Translations under genes and position numbers: made by a program
The notes under the pieces: model-generated
Seen by the model: only the letters and a program-made list of their open reading frames with translations
What the model was told of the DNA's origin: nothing
The model's database searches: none
Shown here: piece by piece, positions 23,401 through 38,600 of the stretch
Layout: every line of letters starts with the position of its first letter
How positions within the stretch are numbered: position 1 is the stretch's first letter
Assembly: GCA_963989385.1 (NCBI GenBank)
Contig: OZ022500.1
Span: forward strand, 107,549,842-107,613,841
DNA: 64,000 nt
Direction of reading: 5' to 3'
Source: Ctena decussata
Lineage: Eukaryota; Mollusca; Bivalvia; Lucinida; Lucinidae

Positions 23401-26400
23401 TCCATAATGCATGACAGATCCGTAGTCGTAGGGTTGTCCAAGCTGGTCTATGTAGCCTATAGGATATTTATTGAAGTTTCCGCTGTGACCTGAAGCCAGA
23501 TTATATACTTGTATTGATATTTCTGTTAAATCGCTTAGAATATGAAGAGGTTAGAACAATACTAATGTTGTATTAAAGAAACATAAAGAAGCATGCATTT
23601 ATTTTGGGGAGTGTGTGGGAGGTTGGTTGATGGAAGAGAGAGAGGGATGAGACACATAAATTGTTATATTTGAAAGTATTCTAAATAGTATGTTTCCATT
23701 TCAGGGTCCAGATTATCGTATGCAAATATTTAAAAAAAAATATTATGTTCCAAAAAACAACTATATTTCAAGTAAGATAATTGAGTTCTAGCTCCTTTAA
23801 GTTCAACAAAATACCAGTTTATTTAAACTAACGACTTATAAATTTGAAATCCTCTCCAGTTGTGTTATTTACTCATGGCCAACATAACTTCATTTGTTGA
23901 AGACAATTTACCACATAAACTTAAGCATTTACATACCTTATACTCCTAAATTGGCAGTTAAAAAGACAATTGTCATTGCCATTTAGACAATAATTTCATC
24001 AAAAACCTCACGCGATGACAACTGGGTCCGCCGAATTCGAATTCATGGACAATGCTGAAATCAGTATGGTGAGGGTCAAATTAAAATTTTAAAGAGTTCC
24101 TTCAAGAGCAGAGAACACATTCAGAAGAAGAAACATAGACCAGACTACGTAGTTTCGGCTTATAAAGCCTCATCAGTGACCCTGACAATATCTGCACCAG
24201 AGAAAAGCATACTGTATTTTCTTAATCTTAATTGGGCAGCCGATTCAAAGACTGATTAAAATAAAAAAAAAAAGGTTCAAATTCTATAAAAGACGATGAT
24301 TTAGAATATTAGTCTAAACCAATCTACAATTTCAGATTTCTCAGAATGTATCCTCCGATCTTAAAGGACGAAATTAAAATATAATCTGCAATATGGATGA
24401 TGTACGGGGAGACGTTTACGGCCGCCACACGGTACAACACCAGCTGAGTGAGGTAAAATTAAAATCTTAAAGAGTTCAAAGTCGGATTACTATACTTAAT
24501 AACCATTTCATTCCGTTTCCACATACCACGGTTCTGATGTTAACAGTGCAATTACCTGATTGGATGTTGTCAAAGTGGATAGTGACGTAGTTGTCTCTGT
24601 CAGATCTGCTCTGTTCATGCCAGAATCCTAGCGCGTGCAGCAACTCGTGCATGACGGTTCCTTTGCGCTCGCAGCCATGTCCAATGGTGACAGCAGACAT
24701 TCGACCTATCCATCCTACTGGTGTATGGCAGCTAGATATAGTTATAGTAAGAATATTCTGTAAATAAGACTTTCCACTGCTTATCAGTCTACGTGTGTTT
24801 GCGGCCCGCATAGGTCTTTGATAAAGGTCATAAGGGTTTTTGTGATACTTTAGTTTTCTCAAAGCTTGGCAATCATGCTGTTCAATAAAAAAGAAAAGAA
24901 AAAGAAAATTTCGCGTATTTTCCGAGTTAAAGGTAGGTTCCTGTACTTTGGAATGCATCATAATTTTGATGATCTTTCATCCAAGTTGTTGGAGAACACT
25001 TATAAAAGGGAATGAATAAGTTTCGCTTAAAAGTGTAAATAAAAACATATTAGAAAAAAGTGTAAATAAAAAAAATATTAGAAAAATTGTCTTGCAAGGG
25101 ATTTCCTAACTCTGCTTCGCACACCAGTTAGCGCTATTTTTAGTTCGCGCCAAAAAGAGACAACGCAGCTGACGTCATGCTGCATTGCATTTTGGGATAG
25201 TTTTAACCCATCCGCCATGCCAGGACCTCTAGGAGAGCTCACGGCAAGGGAAAATTGACCTTTGGAGAATGGCATCAGAAATTGCGCACTTATAGACATA
25301 ATAAACATAGTTATTCTTAGAATTGGAATTCCAACGAAATAAAATTAACCAAAGGGGAAAACGACTATTTTCTTCAACATCTGACGAGTTTCTCAGTTGT
25401 AACAAATTCAGAAAAATAAGAGAATTCAATACTGCTCAGAAAAAGACGAAATTATTTTGTGGACATAATTGTTATCGCTAGTCCAGGAACCTACCTTTAA
25501 AGTATTTCTCAGCAGCAGAATCAAAAACTGAAGTTATGATTAGACAGTAAAAGGTGCTAGTACTATCAAAGTAAATGAGTAAATGATAAAGACAACAAAA
25601 ACAATATATTTTATTAGCAATAAGTAGGCTATGTCACCCCGCAAAATGTTATAAAAACGCAAAATGTTATAAAATTTATTGAAACGCAAATTGTTATTAC
25701 TTAATTACATTTTGCGTCGAATCTAAAATCTCATAAAAACGTAAAATGTTATAAATTTCTTCAACCGTAAACGGGGTTCCATTGGACACAGCTTTTCATT
25801 ATCACCGCCCCATCGTCCTGATATGATTGAAACACTGTTGGAAAGGACGTAAAATCGCAAGTCATATGAAATGAGGCAGAGCATAGTAAAAGCTACAAGA
25901 CGATATTCGAGCACAGAGAGGACTCAGATCAGTGAGCATCCACCCATCCAATATATGCGTGAACCGCAAAGACAAACTGAGCCGCGACATGACAAAACCA
26001 ACAAGGTGGCATGTGTACCCAGCTTCCGCAGTCTGATCAGAGTCTTCGATGTGCGCTCTAAAGGTAGCCACGGATGTCAGCTCTTTGCGGACAGCAAAGA
26101 CTCTCATCAGACTGGGTGAATTTCCAGGCTAATCTGAGTCTTCCCAGGGCGCACATGCCACTTTCTTGATTCTGTCGTGTCGCGGCTGAAATGTTTTGAT
26201 AGTCGACATTATATACACCATGTTCAGTTTCGAAAAGCTTACTTAACCCATTTGTGCATGGCATCTCCACAAGGGGACTCTGGCGAGCAGTGAAAACCCA
26301 TATCAAACGCAAATGCGGCGTCTGATAATGGTGTGCATAGATTGCCTGAAAGACACTTTTTTGATTGCATAATACCCTAATGACCTTTTATTGAAACATG

Positions 26401-29400
26401 CTGCTCGGCTCAGAGATAAGACACCCTAGAAGACTTGTGATCGAAATCCAGGTAGGGGCCAGACAGAGAGAAATCAATATGGTTATAAACAGGATGTAAT
26501 TGGACCAGACTGTGTTTAACTGAGTTGAAAAATGTTACCATTATTTTGCTCAAAATCACAGTTTTTATCCCCCGACCGAAAGGTTCGGGGGATATAGCGA
26601 TGAGCCTGGCGTCCGTCCGTCCGTCTGTCCGTCCGTCCGTCCGTAAACACTTTCTTGTCCGCTCTATATCTTGAATACCCTTTGGAATATTTTCATGATA
26701 CTTCACAGTTATGTAGAACAGGTCATGGCGATGTGTCGCGTACAAGAATGGTAACTCTTGCTATTGTACTTTTTGAATTATCTCCCCTTTGGTGATTTTT
26801 GGCAGATTCGTGTCCGCTCTGTAACTTGAATACCCTTTGGAATATTTTCATGATACTTCACAGAAATGTAGAACAGGTCATGACGATGTGTCGCGAACAA
26901 GAATGACAACTCTTGCTTTCTTACTTTTTGAGTTATTTCCCCTTGATAGTTTTAGGTGTGATTTTTTGGCAGATTCGTGTCCGCTCTATAACTAGAATAC
27001 CCTTTGGAATATTCTAATGATACTTCACAGATATTTGGACCAGGTCATGACGGTGTGTCGCGAAAAAGAATGACAACTCTTGCTTTCTTACTTTTTGAGT
27101 TATTTCCCCTTTGTTCATTTTAGGTATGATTTCGTGTCCGCTCTATAACTTGAATACCTTTTGGAATATTTTCATGATACTTCACAGATATGTAGAACTG
27201 GGCATGACGATGAGTAGCAAACAAGAATGACAACTCCTGCTTTCTTACTTTTTGAGTTATTTCCCCTTGATGGTTTTAGATCTGATTTCGTGTCCACTCT
27301 ATAACTTGAATACCTTTTGGAATATTTTCATGATACTTCACAGATATGTAGAACAGGTCATGACGATGTGTCGCGAATAAGAATGACAACTCTTGCTTTT
27401 TCACTTTTGGAGTTATTTCCCTTTGATGATTTTAGGTGTCCGCTCCATAGCTTGAATACCTTTTGAAATATTTTCATGATACTTCACAGATATGCAGAAC
27501 AGGTCATGACAATTTGTCTCATACATCAATGATAACTGATAACTCTTGCTTTTAGACTCAGTGAATGATTTCCCTTTGGTAGTTTGAGCTGCTGTTTGAG
27601 TCTCTGCTCCATAACTGTATAACCCTGGCCAGCTCCAGAATTTGAATAACCGTGTACCTTTTAGAATATTGATGATCATGCTGTGATATCTTATCAGTGT
27701 TCCTAACTCTCTCTTACCCCTCCACATCCCCCCCCCCCAAAAAAAAAAAAATAATTTTTTTTTTTTCCAGATTTGGATTCTTTGTCCAAATTCACTTACT
27801 AGAGAGCTCAAAATTAGATTTGTAGGGCTTGTACTTTAGAAGTTATTCACACATTTTGAAAGTTGAATGTATCGTATGCTATACATTTGTGTATATGGTG
27901 GCTGTTTGAGATATTACCTCTTTTTAGCAGTCAAGCATACTGTTTTAGTCTGAGTGTTAGATAATCATGCATCTGTTAACAGTTAATGTCAATCAGAAGC
28001 ATAAAAGAACGACAATATATTACTAATATGTGTTTTGAAGTGCACCCTTTTTACCAAGGCCCATTGGGGTCTTCGGTCGGGGGATTTGCCATCTCCTCTG
28101 ATGGCTATTTTTATGCAATGCGATGAGAGAAGGTATTGAGGATATTTCTTTATTTTTTTTCTATGAAAATATATATTGTGACCCCCCCCCCCCCCCATTA
28201 GATCCATCTCGGTGAGACAGTTCTAATAAGGGGTCGCAACATATGCTTTGTTAATTATTTCCAAATTATCCCTGCTACCCCTTCTTATCTGAGACATTGA
28301 CACTGATCAGACTGTTTAGTCTGTTGTTGAATGAAACATTTATTTGATTAAAGAATCTTCGGCGATAATCTGAAGCACCAATCGGTTATCATTAAAATAG
28401 AATAATGCCACACAGCGTCATAAATTGACCTGCCTTAGGGGTTGAAGGGAAGAATCAGTCACACTTCATTGCGATTATAAACCAGATACATTAAGGATTA
28501 GTTTGAAAAGTCAATGACCCGTAGAAGATTTGAAATAATCATTTGTCTTATTAATGTTTCTAATTTATTCTGACTGTACTTCTTGCTCTTCAGCAAATGT
28601 GGATACAGTCGAACTTCACTTGCTCGAACTCGGAAGGCTCGAACATCATGTTTCGGTCGAACTGACTTTCCAGTCCCGGCAAAATCCGTATTCATTTTAA
28701 CTAAACATGCCACACTTGGCTCGAACAACGATGGCTCGAACGCTCGAACCCCAAGCCTAGAAACCACTTTCTATGTAAAAAAAAAACACCGATGGCTCGC
28801 ACCTATTTCCTTGTAAACAATTTCCAAGTTTAATGACCGGACTAAATGTAGATCCTACCGATTACAAGTATTGGTCATCAGGTTTGCAATGTCCATGCTT
28901 ATCTTGATCTTTTTATATTGTAATTAAAATTCTATGTTGTTTTGTTTTATCTACCTGAAAGTGCAAAGGTCAAAGAGTGACCGATCAAAATACAGGAAGT
29001 TTTCGTAGTTATGATAAAAAAACATAGTACATAAAGTTGGATCATGTTGAGCTGGTCTTCAATGGCTCGAACTACCGATCGGTCGAACTTTTTTCGGTGG
29101 TCCCGGCGAGTTCGAGCCATCGAAGTTCGACTGTATATGTATTACTATATAGAAACATGTATTCTATGGCTATGAGCATTGTATTATATTTTATGCCAAT
29201 AAATTTATTTGTATTTGTATTATACAAATAGTGAAGATCCTGATCATATGCCGTTTTGCGCCGTCTGGTCTGGGTCTGTACTGTTTGCCTATGTTCCACT
29301 GTTTTGGTAGGCTAGATATTGATGGGTTAAATGTGCAGTGTAGTCATGAAAAGAGCTATGAAATCAAAAGCGCTGACTCGTCCCTACTATATTGTTAATC

Positions 29401-32400
29401 CCGCAAGTTATAATAATCACGAATCTTAACTCAGGAATAATAAAAAGCGAAGCGGATCATAACACCTTGATCAGTTTATATGCAGAAAATGTAATTCTAA
29501 GGAAAGAAAGACATGTAAGATTAGGCAAAATAGGCAAATTCCATTCCAGAATAAGAAGAAAGAGATCTCAATTATCTGTTTTGACATTTTACTTATGCCA
29601 CTTAATAACTCATTCAATTTGCAGTATTAGAGTCAAATTAAAATATAATTCATGATATAAAAGCCTAAATCAGCATTTGTCACTGTCATTAAATTGGATA
29701 TGTATTTCAATTTACAATTTAGCTAAAACTAACTAAAGCTAGAGACAGAAAAAAGTAATTTGTTAATCACTTTGAAGAACAACGATTCAATTTTAGCTGA
29801 AGGCTCATATCAATCAGCCTTTCAAGTCAAACCACTGCATAGATTTATATGAATTTAGAAGGGCTTATCCTTCTTAGTTGTTCTAGGTGATCTGATTCTT
29901 TCTTGCTCACAAATGCCCTAATGTACAGTCGACCGATTATATATACGCAGCTGTAAAGGTGATTGTGAATGACTGAGTATGATCGGATTATCGAATATAC
30001 AATATATATGACATCGATTACATTAGGCGCGAACGAAGAATCGAAGGTGTGATATTGAATGGCACATATAGCATCAGAATAAATCAGCTGAAATTATCGC
30101 TTAAAATTGAAAATCATATTACCATTATATTTTCTATTAAATCAACATAGCGACTGAAAATTTCTCAATTGACAGAAAATCATGGCAAAATAATATAATT
30201 TATCTATAATCAGTGTAATGGCTGAAAAGATCGATTCTGATAGCAAAATCATAACATACTTCAGTCTGTAAATGCAGTATACCAGCAGTTCAGCGTTTTT
30301 ATGTGATCAGCAAGTAGCTGAATTCAGCAAAAATTCAGTGTTTTAGTCTGTCACCAAAATTAATTTGTGACATGATGAGCAAATCAAGTCAGTTTATTAT
30401 ACTTCTAAAACTGACCACTTCACTTGTTTGAGCTTTAAATGATGTGTCTATAATCCTATACAAACAAATTAAAATGACAATGGTATTATCTCCCGAAATT
30501 AATTAATTTGTCCAAAACATATTTTTGATTTGATTTACCTAATTGTTTACGTTCTTTGTAGCCGCCGAATCTCTTTGACACCATCAGCAATTTGTCCATT
30601 ATTGTATGCTTACATGGCCGAGCAAAAGGACCGCTAGCTGCCGTTTAATGTGTTTACATTAAGTTAAATAACTAAACAAACAAATCAATAAATAAATATA
30701 CGTTTACAAAGTTTTTCCCCCCCTTTTTATTTCTTTTATTTTACTTTTATTTATTTACCCTTTTTTAGACACTGAAAGACATTCGATTTTGAATTTCTGG
30801 ACTTAATTTAAAACAAAATTCTTCGTACTCAAGAAAAATTGGATCAAAATGATTTTTATTTATTTATTTATTTATTTTCATTTCATCCTAGTATGGTTAC
30901 TTTGATTCGATAGTTCCGATTCATATAAAGCAGCCAAAAGAGTAATGCAGGAGTGCGCATTATTTCTTAAACTTAGGCGATTGAGTTTTCAGCGCCAAAC
31001 TATTAAAGTTTCGGTTTTTAAACGCATGGGGAAGCATCAAGACATAATGTTAATTTAAAAATAAAAGTATCATTTTAATCCTTAGACTATAGACTTTCAG
31101 AATTTAGGTTATAAAAAATATTTGAAAAGCTCCAAATTATCAGAAATATGCTTTGAAAATGGAAAACATCGTAATTCTACTGCATGTGCCAATAAGTATA
31201 ATGGTCAGTATAGGTCTGTAATTAAAACGGCAAAGGAAGCAAATAAACATTAACTTTTTCGAAAAATAAAAACATCATCGTGTAGGTATTGCATTATACT
31301 TTCAGAATATAGGTTATAAAAAATTCAAATATTTTGAGAAAGATAAGAAATTCATATAAATATAAATATTCCCTATACATTTCTATATAAACTTAATACC
31401 CGATATTGGACAGGTAAGACTGGGAAACAGGGGAGATAACAAAATCGATAAGCCAAGGCCCCGGTAAAGAATGTTCAGTATGCTGCAGATCACTAATAGC
31501 TAGGGAGTATGAATTCGACCTCAGCTAAGTAAGATTTATAGAATATATGATGGAAGTGATCCTGAGATTTCTTTGTTAAAGTCTCCACAGCATCACTGAT
31601 TATTTTTCTCGCCCACAATAATTTTTAATAAAACAGAATATCCGTTTCATACTACTGAAATGTTTGTTCTACGGTCAGCTTATTTTCTGTGAATAGTTCT
31701 ATCATTATTTTTTTTCCCATTTTAACCACAGCACTGACTGTTAATTTCATATTCTGCATGCAGTTTACATGACAGGTTACAGGTCGCTTTCAGGGTTGAA
31801 GTTACAGACCAATGATTAACGGATTGCGACAGCTTTCCGTATCAGCACATAATTTGTCATTACAAAATTACACTGCAACTATATTAAAATGCGCAGAGAC
31901 CGGTTGATTTCTAGACCCCACAAAATCCTTTCCGATAATAAACAGACACCTTTTCAATTGCTTACATCAATTGCTTCTGCTATGTAAGTGCCGGGGCTAC
32001 GTGGCGCAGTCGGTAGCGCATCTTACTCATAAGCCAGAGGTCCCGGACTCGATATCCGGTCTGGCCACTTACTTTAGTGTAAACAATATTTTATTCAAAA
32101 TACTGAACAAATACAAACAATACAATCTCACAAGAATATAACTCAATACAGTAGCTTGAAAGAGATTCAGAAGAAAGTCTTACGACTTATATGAGCTGTA
32201 TCCCACAATTACTGTATATCTATATATAACAAATGATTTGAAGCACACATGTGCTACAGCCGATTGATATTTCAGCATAATAGGCTAAACAAATTTAGGA
32301 AATTTGAAAAACTTATACCGGATGAAAGCATTTTCAAACATAAATAGTCATACACTAGTAAGTTTATATATATCTCAAAATACTCTCAATAAAATGTCGA

Positions 32401-32568
32401 ATTAATGTTTCTGATCTCTAGAATCTCCACGGGGAATGGAAAATGAATTACAATTGTATATTCTACTTTGTCTGTAAAGATAAAATACGTAGTCGCCAAG
32501 AAAGTGTTATGAGGATATTTGGGCCTAGGATACGGCAATTCTATGTACATTGTATATCACGTATATTG

Positions 32569-32611
<43 letters not shown>

Positions 32612-35600
32612 TAACTAAATAAATATCATGCAATTTCGAAACGTTTAGATTTGATCAAAAACTCTTGTACAGCTATAAATATTTGTCGGTTCTCGATATC
32701 AGTTAGTTGTTCACTACCGAAAAGAAGTATATTTAAAGTAAGCTGACGAATAGGAGTAATTTTATTAATAGAGAGTTCTTGTCTGAGATTATGAAAACGT
32801 TCGCAGTTGAACAAAAAATGACTGGTATCTTCAACTGCTTGACAGACACAAAGCGGACTATCTATTATAGTTTTGGAAAAGAGATGTTGATTGAGAGAAC
32901 TACAAGTTATTCTTAACCGTGCATGATCAATCTGCCCAAGTCTCATTCCGTCAAAATAGAAAGGTTTTTTCGTTAGATCTGAGTTTAACTCGTGCTTAAA
33001 GGTAGCTATGCTTGGCAGATTACGTACATTTTCTGAGAGTTCGTTCCATTCTCTCACAGCTCAGATGGTAGAAAAGAGATAGTAAAGTTGAGAGCTTGCA
33101 TGAACAGTAAGTAAATCTGAAGAGTTCCGTAACGGGTAATTTGTGGTTTCACCAATAGTCGGCGGAACAAGAGATGATAAGTAATTAGGAGATAACTTAT
33201 TTTGCATTTTATAAAAAGTTCCGTAACGGGTAATTTGTGGCTCCACCAATAGTCGGCGGAACAAGAGATGATAAGTAATTAGGAGATAACTTATTTTGCA
33301 TTTTATAAAACAACAGAAAGTTATACTTTTTTTCTGCGATTTATCAGAGTTTCCAAACCAGCCTCACGAATAAGGCTTACTTTCGTTTCTCCTTCCAAGG
33401 GCAGTTATCAGTTACTGGCGAAAGTATGTGGACTTAGTACTGGTTAACCGCTTAGGAGGACTAAGCCTGCCTAGAAATAGTATGGTTAAGTTAACTGACC
33501 GTCCCGACATGACCATAACTGTTTACCGTGGACGTAAAGCAACAACATAACAACAGAAAATCTCTTTATCTAACTGCTTAATGAGTATCATAAAACCCCT
33601 TTACTGTAGCCCTACCTACGTGAAAGAAATTCTTTTTAAAACCCATGCTGATTCCTTATAACAAATCTGTAAATTCCAGTTTTCGGTCATTTTAGTGCTA
33701 TGTAGTCCGAAGCGTGTCTTTAATGCAGGCGTCGTTATAACGACGTCATGTCAGCGTCTATGTATTATAATGTTGCATGCGTGGATGCGACTAGATTCAA
33801 CGTCGTGTGCCCTCTGGATGCAAGCTCGTCAGTTACAACTTACCCAGACCCAGTTTGGAATCTAACATACGCAGCTTCACCGTGGCGGGGGTTAAACTTT
33901 ATACAGGTTTTACCATTGACCTTGGTTTTCTCTTCAATCTCTTGCATCGCTTGCATAAAAATCTGCTGTACGGCTGAGGCTGAAATTGAAAAAGAAAAAC
34001 TATGAAGGTATACAGGGCCAGGAAAAGCTAAATTAGAACTTTACCCAAGATACTAGAAGAGAAAGCCATTAGAACAACAGTTGGATAAGCACATTTGAGC
34101 CGCGACACGAGAAAACCAATAATGTGGTTGTGCGCCAAGCGCATACCCAGATCAGCCTGGGCATCCGCCCAGTCTGATCAGAGTCTTCGCTGTCCGCATG
34201 AAGGTAGCTTAGACACTTAGCTACCCTTTAAGCGTATTGCGAAGAATCTCATCTGAATGGGTGGATGCCCAGACTGATCTGGGTCTGCGCTGGGCGCACA
34301 ACCACATTGTTGGTTTTCTCGTGTCGCGGCACATTCGTGATAACGTAACAAAGAGAAGTGCAACAGAAAATACTCCTTGAAACATAGTGGCCTATAATAT
34401 GATAGCTACGAAATTAACTGGTGCACTTTCAATGGAACCAAACTGCATTATTTTTGCTTTCGCCACTCTTTTCAATGGTGTTCTACTCTTAAAGAAGAGA
34501 ATTTGCTCCTCTGGGAACAAATTCTATTCCCTAAGAGTAGAAGCCTCATTTTCCGAGAAAACCAACAGTATCGCAAAAATTGTTCCACTTTGTAAAAAAT
34601 GGCAAAAACATAAAGGTGATTTCTACGCCTCAACCCGATTTGCAAAGTGTCTGATGCAATATTGGTGCCTTCAAACCAAAGGATTTGTTGTTGTGTTATT
34701 GTTTAACGTCCACGGTAAACAGCTATGGTCATGTAGGGACGGTCAGTTAACCTAACCACACTATTTCTGGGCAGGCTTAGACCACCTAAGCGGTTAACCA
34801 GTACTAAGTGCACTTACTTTCACCAGTAGCTGACAACTGCCCTCCTTGAATCAGCGGAAGGGAAAATGAAAGGAAGTGGCCGGACTGGGTATCAAACCTA
34901 GAACCTCTGGCTTACAAGACTGGTGCACTACCGACTGCGGTACGCGGCCTGGCTCAAACCAAAGGAGAAAAGAAGAAACGGCCTTACTAGTACTTTCAAT
35001 ATGTGATGAAAATACATACGATGGATGTTAAAGAAATTCGTGGACTATTTTAACTTTAAATAAAGGAAGCCAGTCGTACAAGGGTGACAAAGATTTTACC
35101 AGGTTTTATTTGCAACTTCCAAGTTTTGTATATATATACTTGTAAAAATGACTACCATTTAACTGTTATTGATACCTAATATTGGCACTGATAATCTGAT
35201 TAGAGGGTTGCATACCTTCATTTGGCCATACGCAGCAAAATTTATTTTCTTTAACACGCTATTGAACGCAAAATTTCAGTTTCGAGTTGTAAGCCACTTA
35301 ATATGTGGAGAATTGGCTATGCAAATGCCTATATCACATTCTATGGAGATGTAGTGCAAGACCACAGCAAAAATCCATACGAGGGTTCTTCAGAAAGTTC
35401 TGATTCTCGCCAAATAACTTTGTTTAGCGGCATGCTGAGGGCATTTGCTCTGCATGTATTGAAAGCACTAAATTTTGCCTTTACAGTGATACCAAACACT
35501 ATACAAAGATACATTTTCTTATTGAGGTACAACGCGTTTTATTAGGCCCCAGTCATACCACTGGGTTAAAGTCATATGTGATTTTATTTTTAGTGTGTCA

Positions 35601-38600
35601 TTCAAGTAAAAAATCATCGTAAATACAAAACGAATTTTTGTCAGCTGTCTGTCAGTCGTTGCCGTCAATATCCTTTAAAAATTAGAGGGTTAGCGAACGT
35701 TTCCAATTCATTCCTTGCAAAGCAATGCGCAGTTCTAATGACGTTATTGAAATCGACGTCAACGTCATTTTCTAAGGCTGTGACAACTTCGATTTTCACA
35801 TTAATTTTAATTATTAGTCAATTTCGAATTGGTCCATGCAAAAGGTTTTCCTGACAAGATATAATTTCTGTGATATTTACAGGACACGGTTGCCTTAGGT
35901 TTGTGTTTAGGTAGCCATGACGAAAAACAATAAAGACTGCTTATATGTGAACTATGACCTTCTAAAGTAAAAATTCGCAGTGGCTGTCGGGTATACCTCT
36001 TTCAAAGACGTTCAAAAATATGTCCTTTAGAAATAAACACTGCGTTTGCACAGTTGTCCTAACATATTACAGCTTTATAAAGTTTCGCTATCCGAAGTTC
36101 TGTCTTTATGATGCTTATCAAAATATGACATCACGGTCAGAACTTTCTGAACATCCCTCGTATATTCCTTATCACCCCTCGTGCTGTGTCAAAAAAAAAA
36201 AAAAAAAAAAAAAAAACATTCTTACGATAGGATGACGAGATCTCGTAGGGGACGACCCCATTTGACCATAACCGTCGTTTGTCCGCAACAGCATTTCTAT
36301 GCTGAAACAAATAAAAGCCGATTGTAGTCGAATACAGATTCGACAAAGCCTTTGAATAGTTCTTTTGGATACATACAAAAGTAAATAAATAAGCTCTTAA
36401 AAGGGCTCGTTGATATTGGCGGCAACCCCAAGAATGCTTTTACAATTTCAACATTTGAAATCAGTCGACATGACCATCTTATCTAATTCTGAACACATTT
36501 TTAGCTCACCTGAGCCGAAGGCTCAGAGGTGAGCTTATAGGATGGGAGTCGAGCCGTCGTCCGTCCGTGCGTCCGTCCGTGCGTCCGTGCGTGCGTCAAC
36601 ACTTTCAAACATGAATATCTCAGAAACCAGTGGGCCGATTGCAATCAAATTTTATCTGAAGCATCATTGGGGTGGGGGAAAGGCTGCATTAGGTTTTGGT
36701 GCAGATCAGCTCAGAACTTTGGTTTCCATGGCAACAGATAGCCCCCATAGGGTTATAATGGGGAAAACGGCGTCATCACGTTTTCTCGACTGTTTTTGAT
36801 TAGATCCTTATCATACTTGCAGGTAATGGTGACATACACAAGAGCTTGGATGAGTTCGAAATTTGGCCGGATTCGAGCACAGACTACGGAGTTAGCTGCC
36901 CTTGAGCGTTTGAAAAAAATCCCATAGGGTTATAATGGCGAAAATGGCGTCATCGCGTTTTCTCAGCTGTTTTTGCTTAGATCCTTATCATACTTGCAGG
37001 TAATGATGACATGCATAAGAACTTGGATGAGTTCGAAATCTGGCTGGATTCGAGCACAGACTACGGAGTTAGCTGCCCTTGAGCGTTTGAAAAAAATCCC
37101 ATAGTGTTATAATGGAGAAAACAACATCATCACATATTTTTAGAAAAACTTTGTCATCGCTCTATTGCCTACATTTCTCTACGGATTTTAAAATAACTTC
37201 ACACAAATGTAGAGCATGACAATATCTCAAACAAGTTCGACTTTCAGGATGCTGCGCCCAAGGTCAAGGTCACTGTGGCTATTTTTAGAAAAACTTTGTC
37301 AGCGCTCTAGCACCTACATTTCTTAGCAGATTTTAAAATAACTTCACACAAATGTAGGGCATGACAATATCTCAAACAAGTTTGACTTTCAGGATGCTGC
37401 GCCCAAGGCCAAGGTCACTGTGGCTAGTTTTAGAAAAACCTTGTCAGCGCTCTAGCACCTACATTTCTCAGCAGATTTTAAAATAACTTCACACAAATGT
37501 AGGGCATGACAATATCTCGAGCAGGTTTGACTTTCAGGGTGCTGCACCCAAGGTCAAGGTCACTGTGGCTATTTTTAGAAAAACTTGGTCATCGCTCTAG
37601 CGCCTACATTTCTCAACGGATTTTAAATCAGCTTCACACAAATGTAGGGCATGACAATATCTCAAACAAGTTTGACTTCCAGGGTGCTGTGCCCAAGGTC
37701 AAGGTCCCTGTGGCTATTTTTAGAGAAACTTTGTCAGCGCTCTAGCACCTACATTTCTTAATGGATTTTAAAATGAATTCACACAAATGTAGGGCATGAC
37801 AATATCTCGAGCAAGTTCGACTTTCAGGGTGCTGAGCCCAAGGTCAAGGTCACTGTGGCTATTTTTAGAAAAACTTTGTCATCGCCCTAGCACCTTCATT
37901 TCTCCATGGATTTTGAAATTACTTCACACAAATGTAGGGTATGACAATATCTCAAGCAAGTTCGACTTTCAGGATGCTGTGCCCAAGGTCAAGGTCACTG
38001 TGGCTATTTTTAGAAAAACTTTGTCATCGCTCTAGCACCTACATTTCTCAACGGATTTTAAAATAAATTCACACAAATGTAGGGCATAACAATATCTCGA
38101 GCAAGTTTGACTTTCAGGGTGCTGCAGTCAAGGTTTTTGATTAGATCCTTATCATACTTGCAGGTAATGATGACATACATAAGAGCTTGGATGAGTTCGA
38201 AATTTGGCCGGATTCGAGCACAGACTACGGAGTTAGCTGCCCTTGAGCATTTGAGAAAAAATCCCATAGTCTTATAATGGAGAAAACAACGTCATCACAT
38301 TTTCATTTTTCATCGGATCCACTTCATACTTGCAGGTAATGAGGATATGCATAAAAGCTTGGATTAGTTAGTATTTCGGCTAGATCCCACCACTGACTAT
38401 GGAGTTCCTGCCCTGAGCATCCAAAAAATCAATGTCGCCACTTTTTCTTGGTTTCTACTGATCCAATCCTTTTCAAACTTGCAGGTAATGAGGAAATGCA
38501 TAATATCTTAAACAAGTTCAAATTTTGGCCAGATCAGGCCAACCACTACGAAGTTAGGTGCCCTTGACAGCTCTGTCTATTCTTCTCTTGATCGGATACT

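Larger units (their letters stand above)
31991..33550 (+). repeat. SINE-1 copy (tRNA-Met-derived), split by a LINE
   Basis: The head (about 31991-32067) folds like a tRNA: A box TGGCGCAGTCGG, CTCATAA anticodon loop (CAT), TCTGGCCAC end. The body resumes at 33376 (CTTACTTTCGTTTCTCCTTC) and continues through ACTGGTTAACCGCTTAGGAG to GTTTACCGTGGACGTAAAGC. CTTACTTT occurs at both edges of the LINE. The head's B box is degenerate (GGACTCGATATCC), so it is a SINE rather than a working tRNA gene. Confidence 0.8.

Noticed and set aside
25862..26312. ORFs on both strands near 26 kb
   Set aside because: They run through the palindromic MITE-A, so both strands look alike. No coding signal.
27413..27811. 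132-codon minus-strand ORF with a Lys/Phe/Gly-rich stretch
   Set aside because: It consists of tandem-core repeat and homopolymer runs of the 26.6-kb element.
31991..32067. Functional tRNA-Met gene
   Set aside because: The B box is degenerate, the acceptor stem does not pair convincingly, and the sequence continues into a SINE body that recurs with other copies.
34387..34755. 122-codon plus-strand ORF
   Set aside because: It crosses a dispersed hairpin repeat into the minus-strand SINE-1.
37506..38035. Two 79-codon plus-strand ORFs
   Set aside because: They are the same frame of adjacent units of the 145-bp tandem array.
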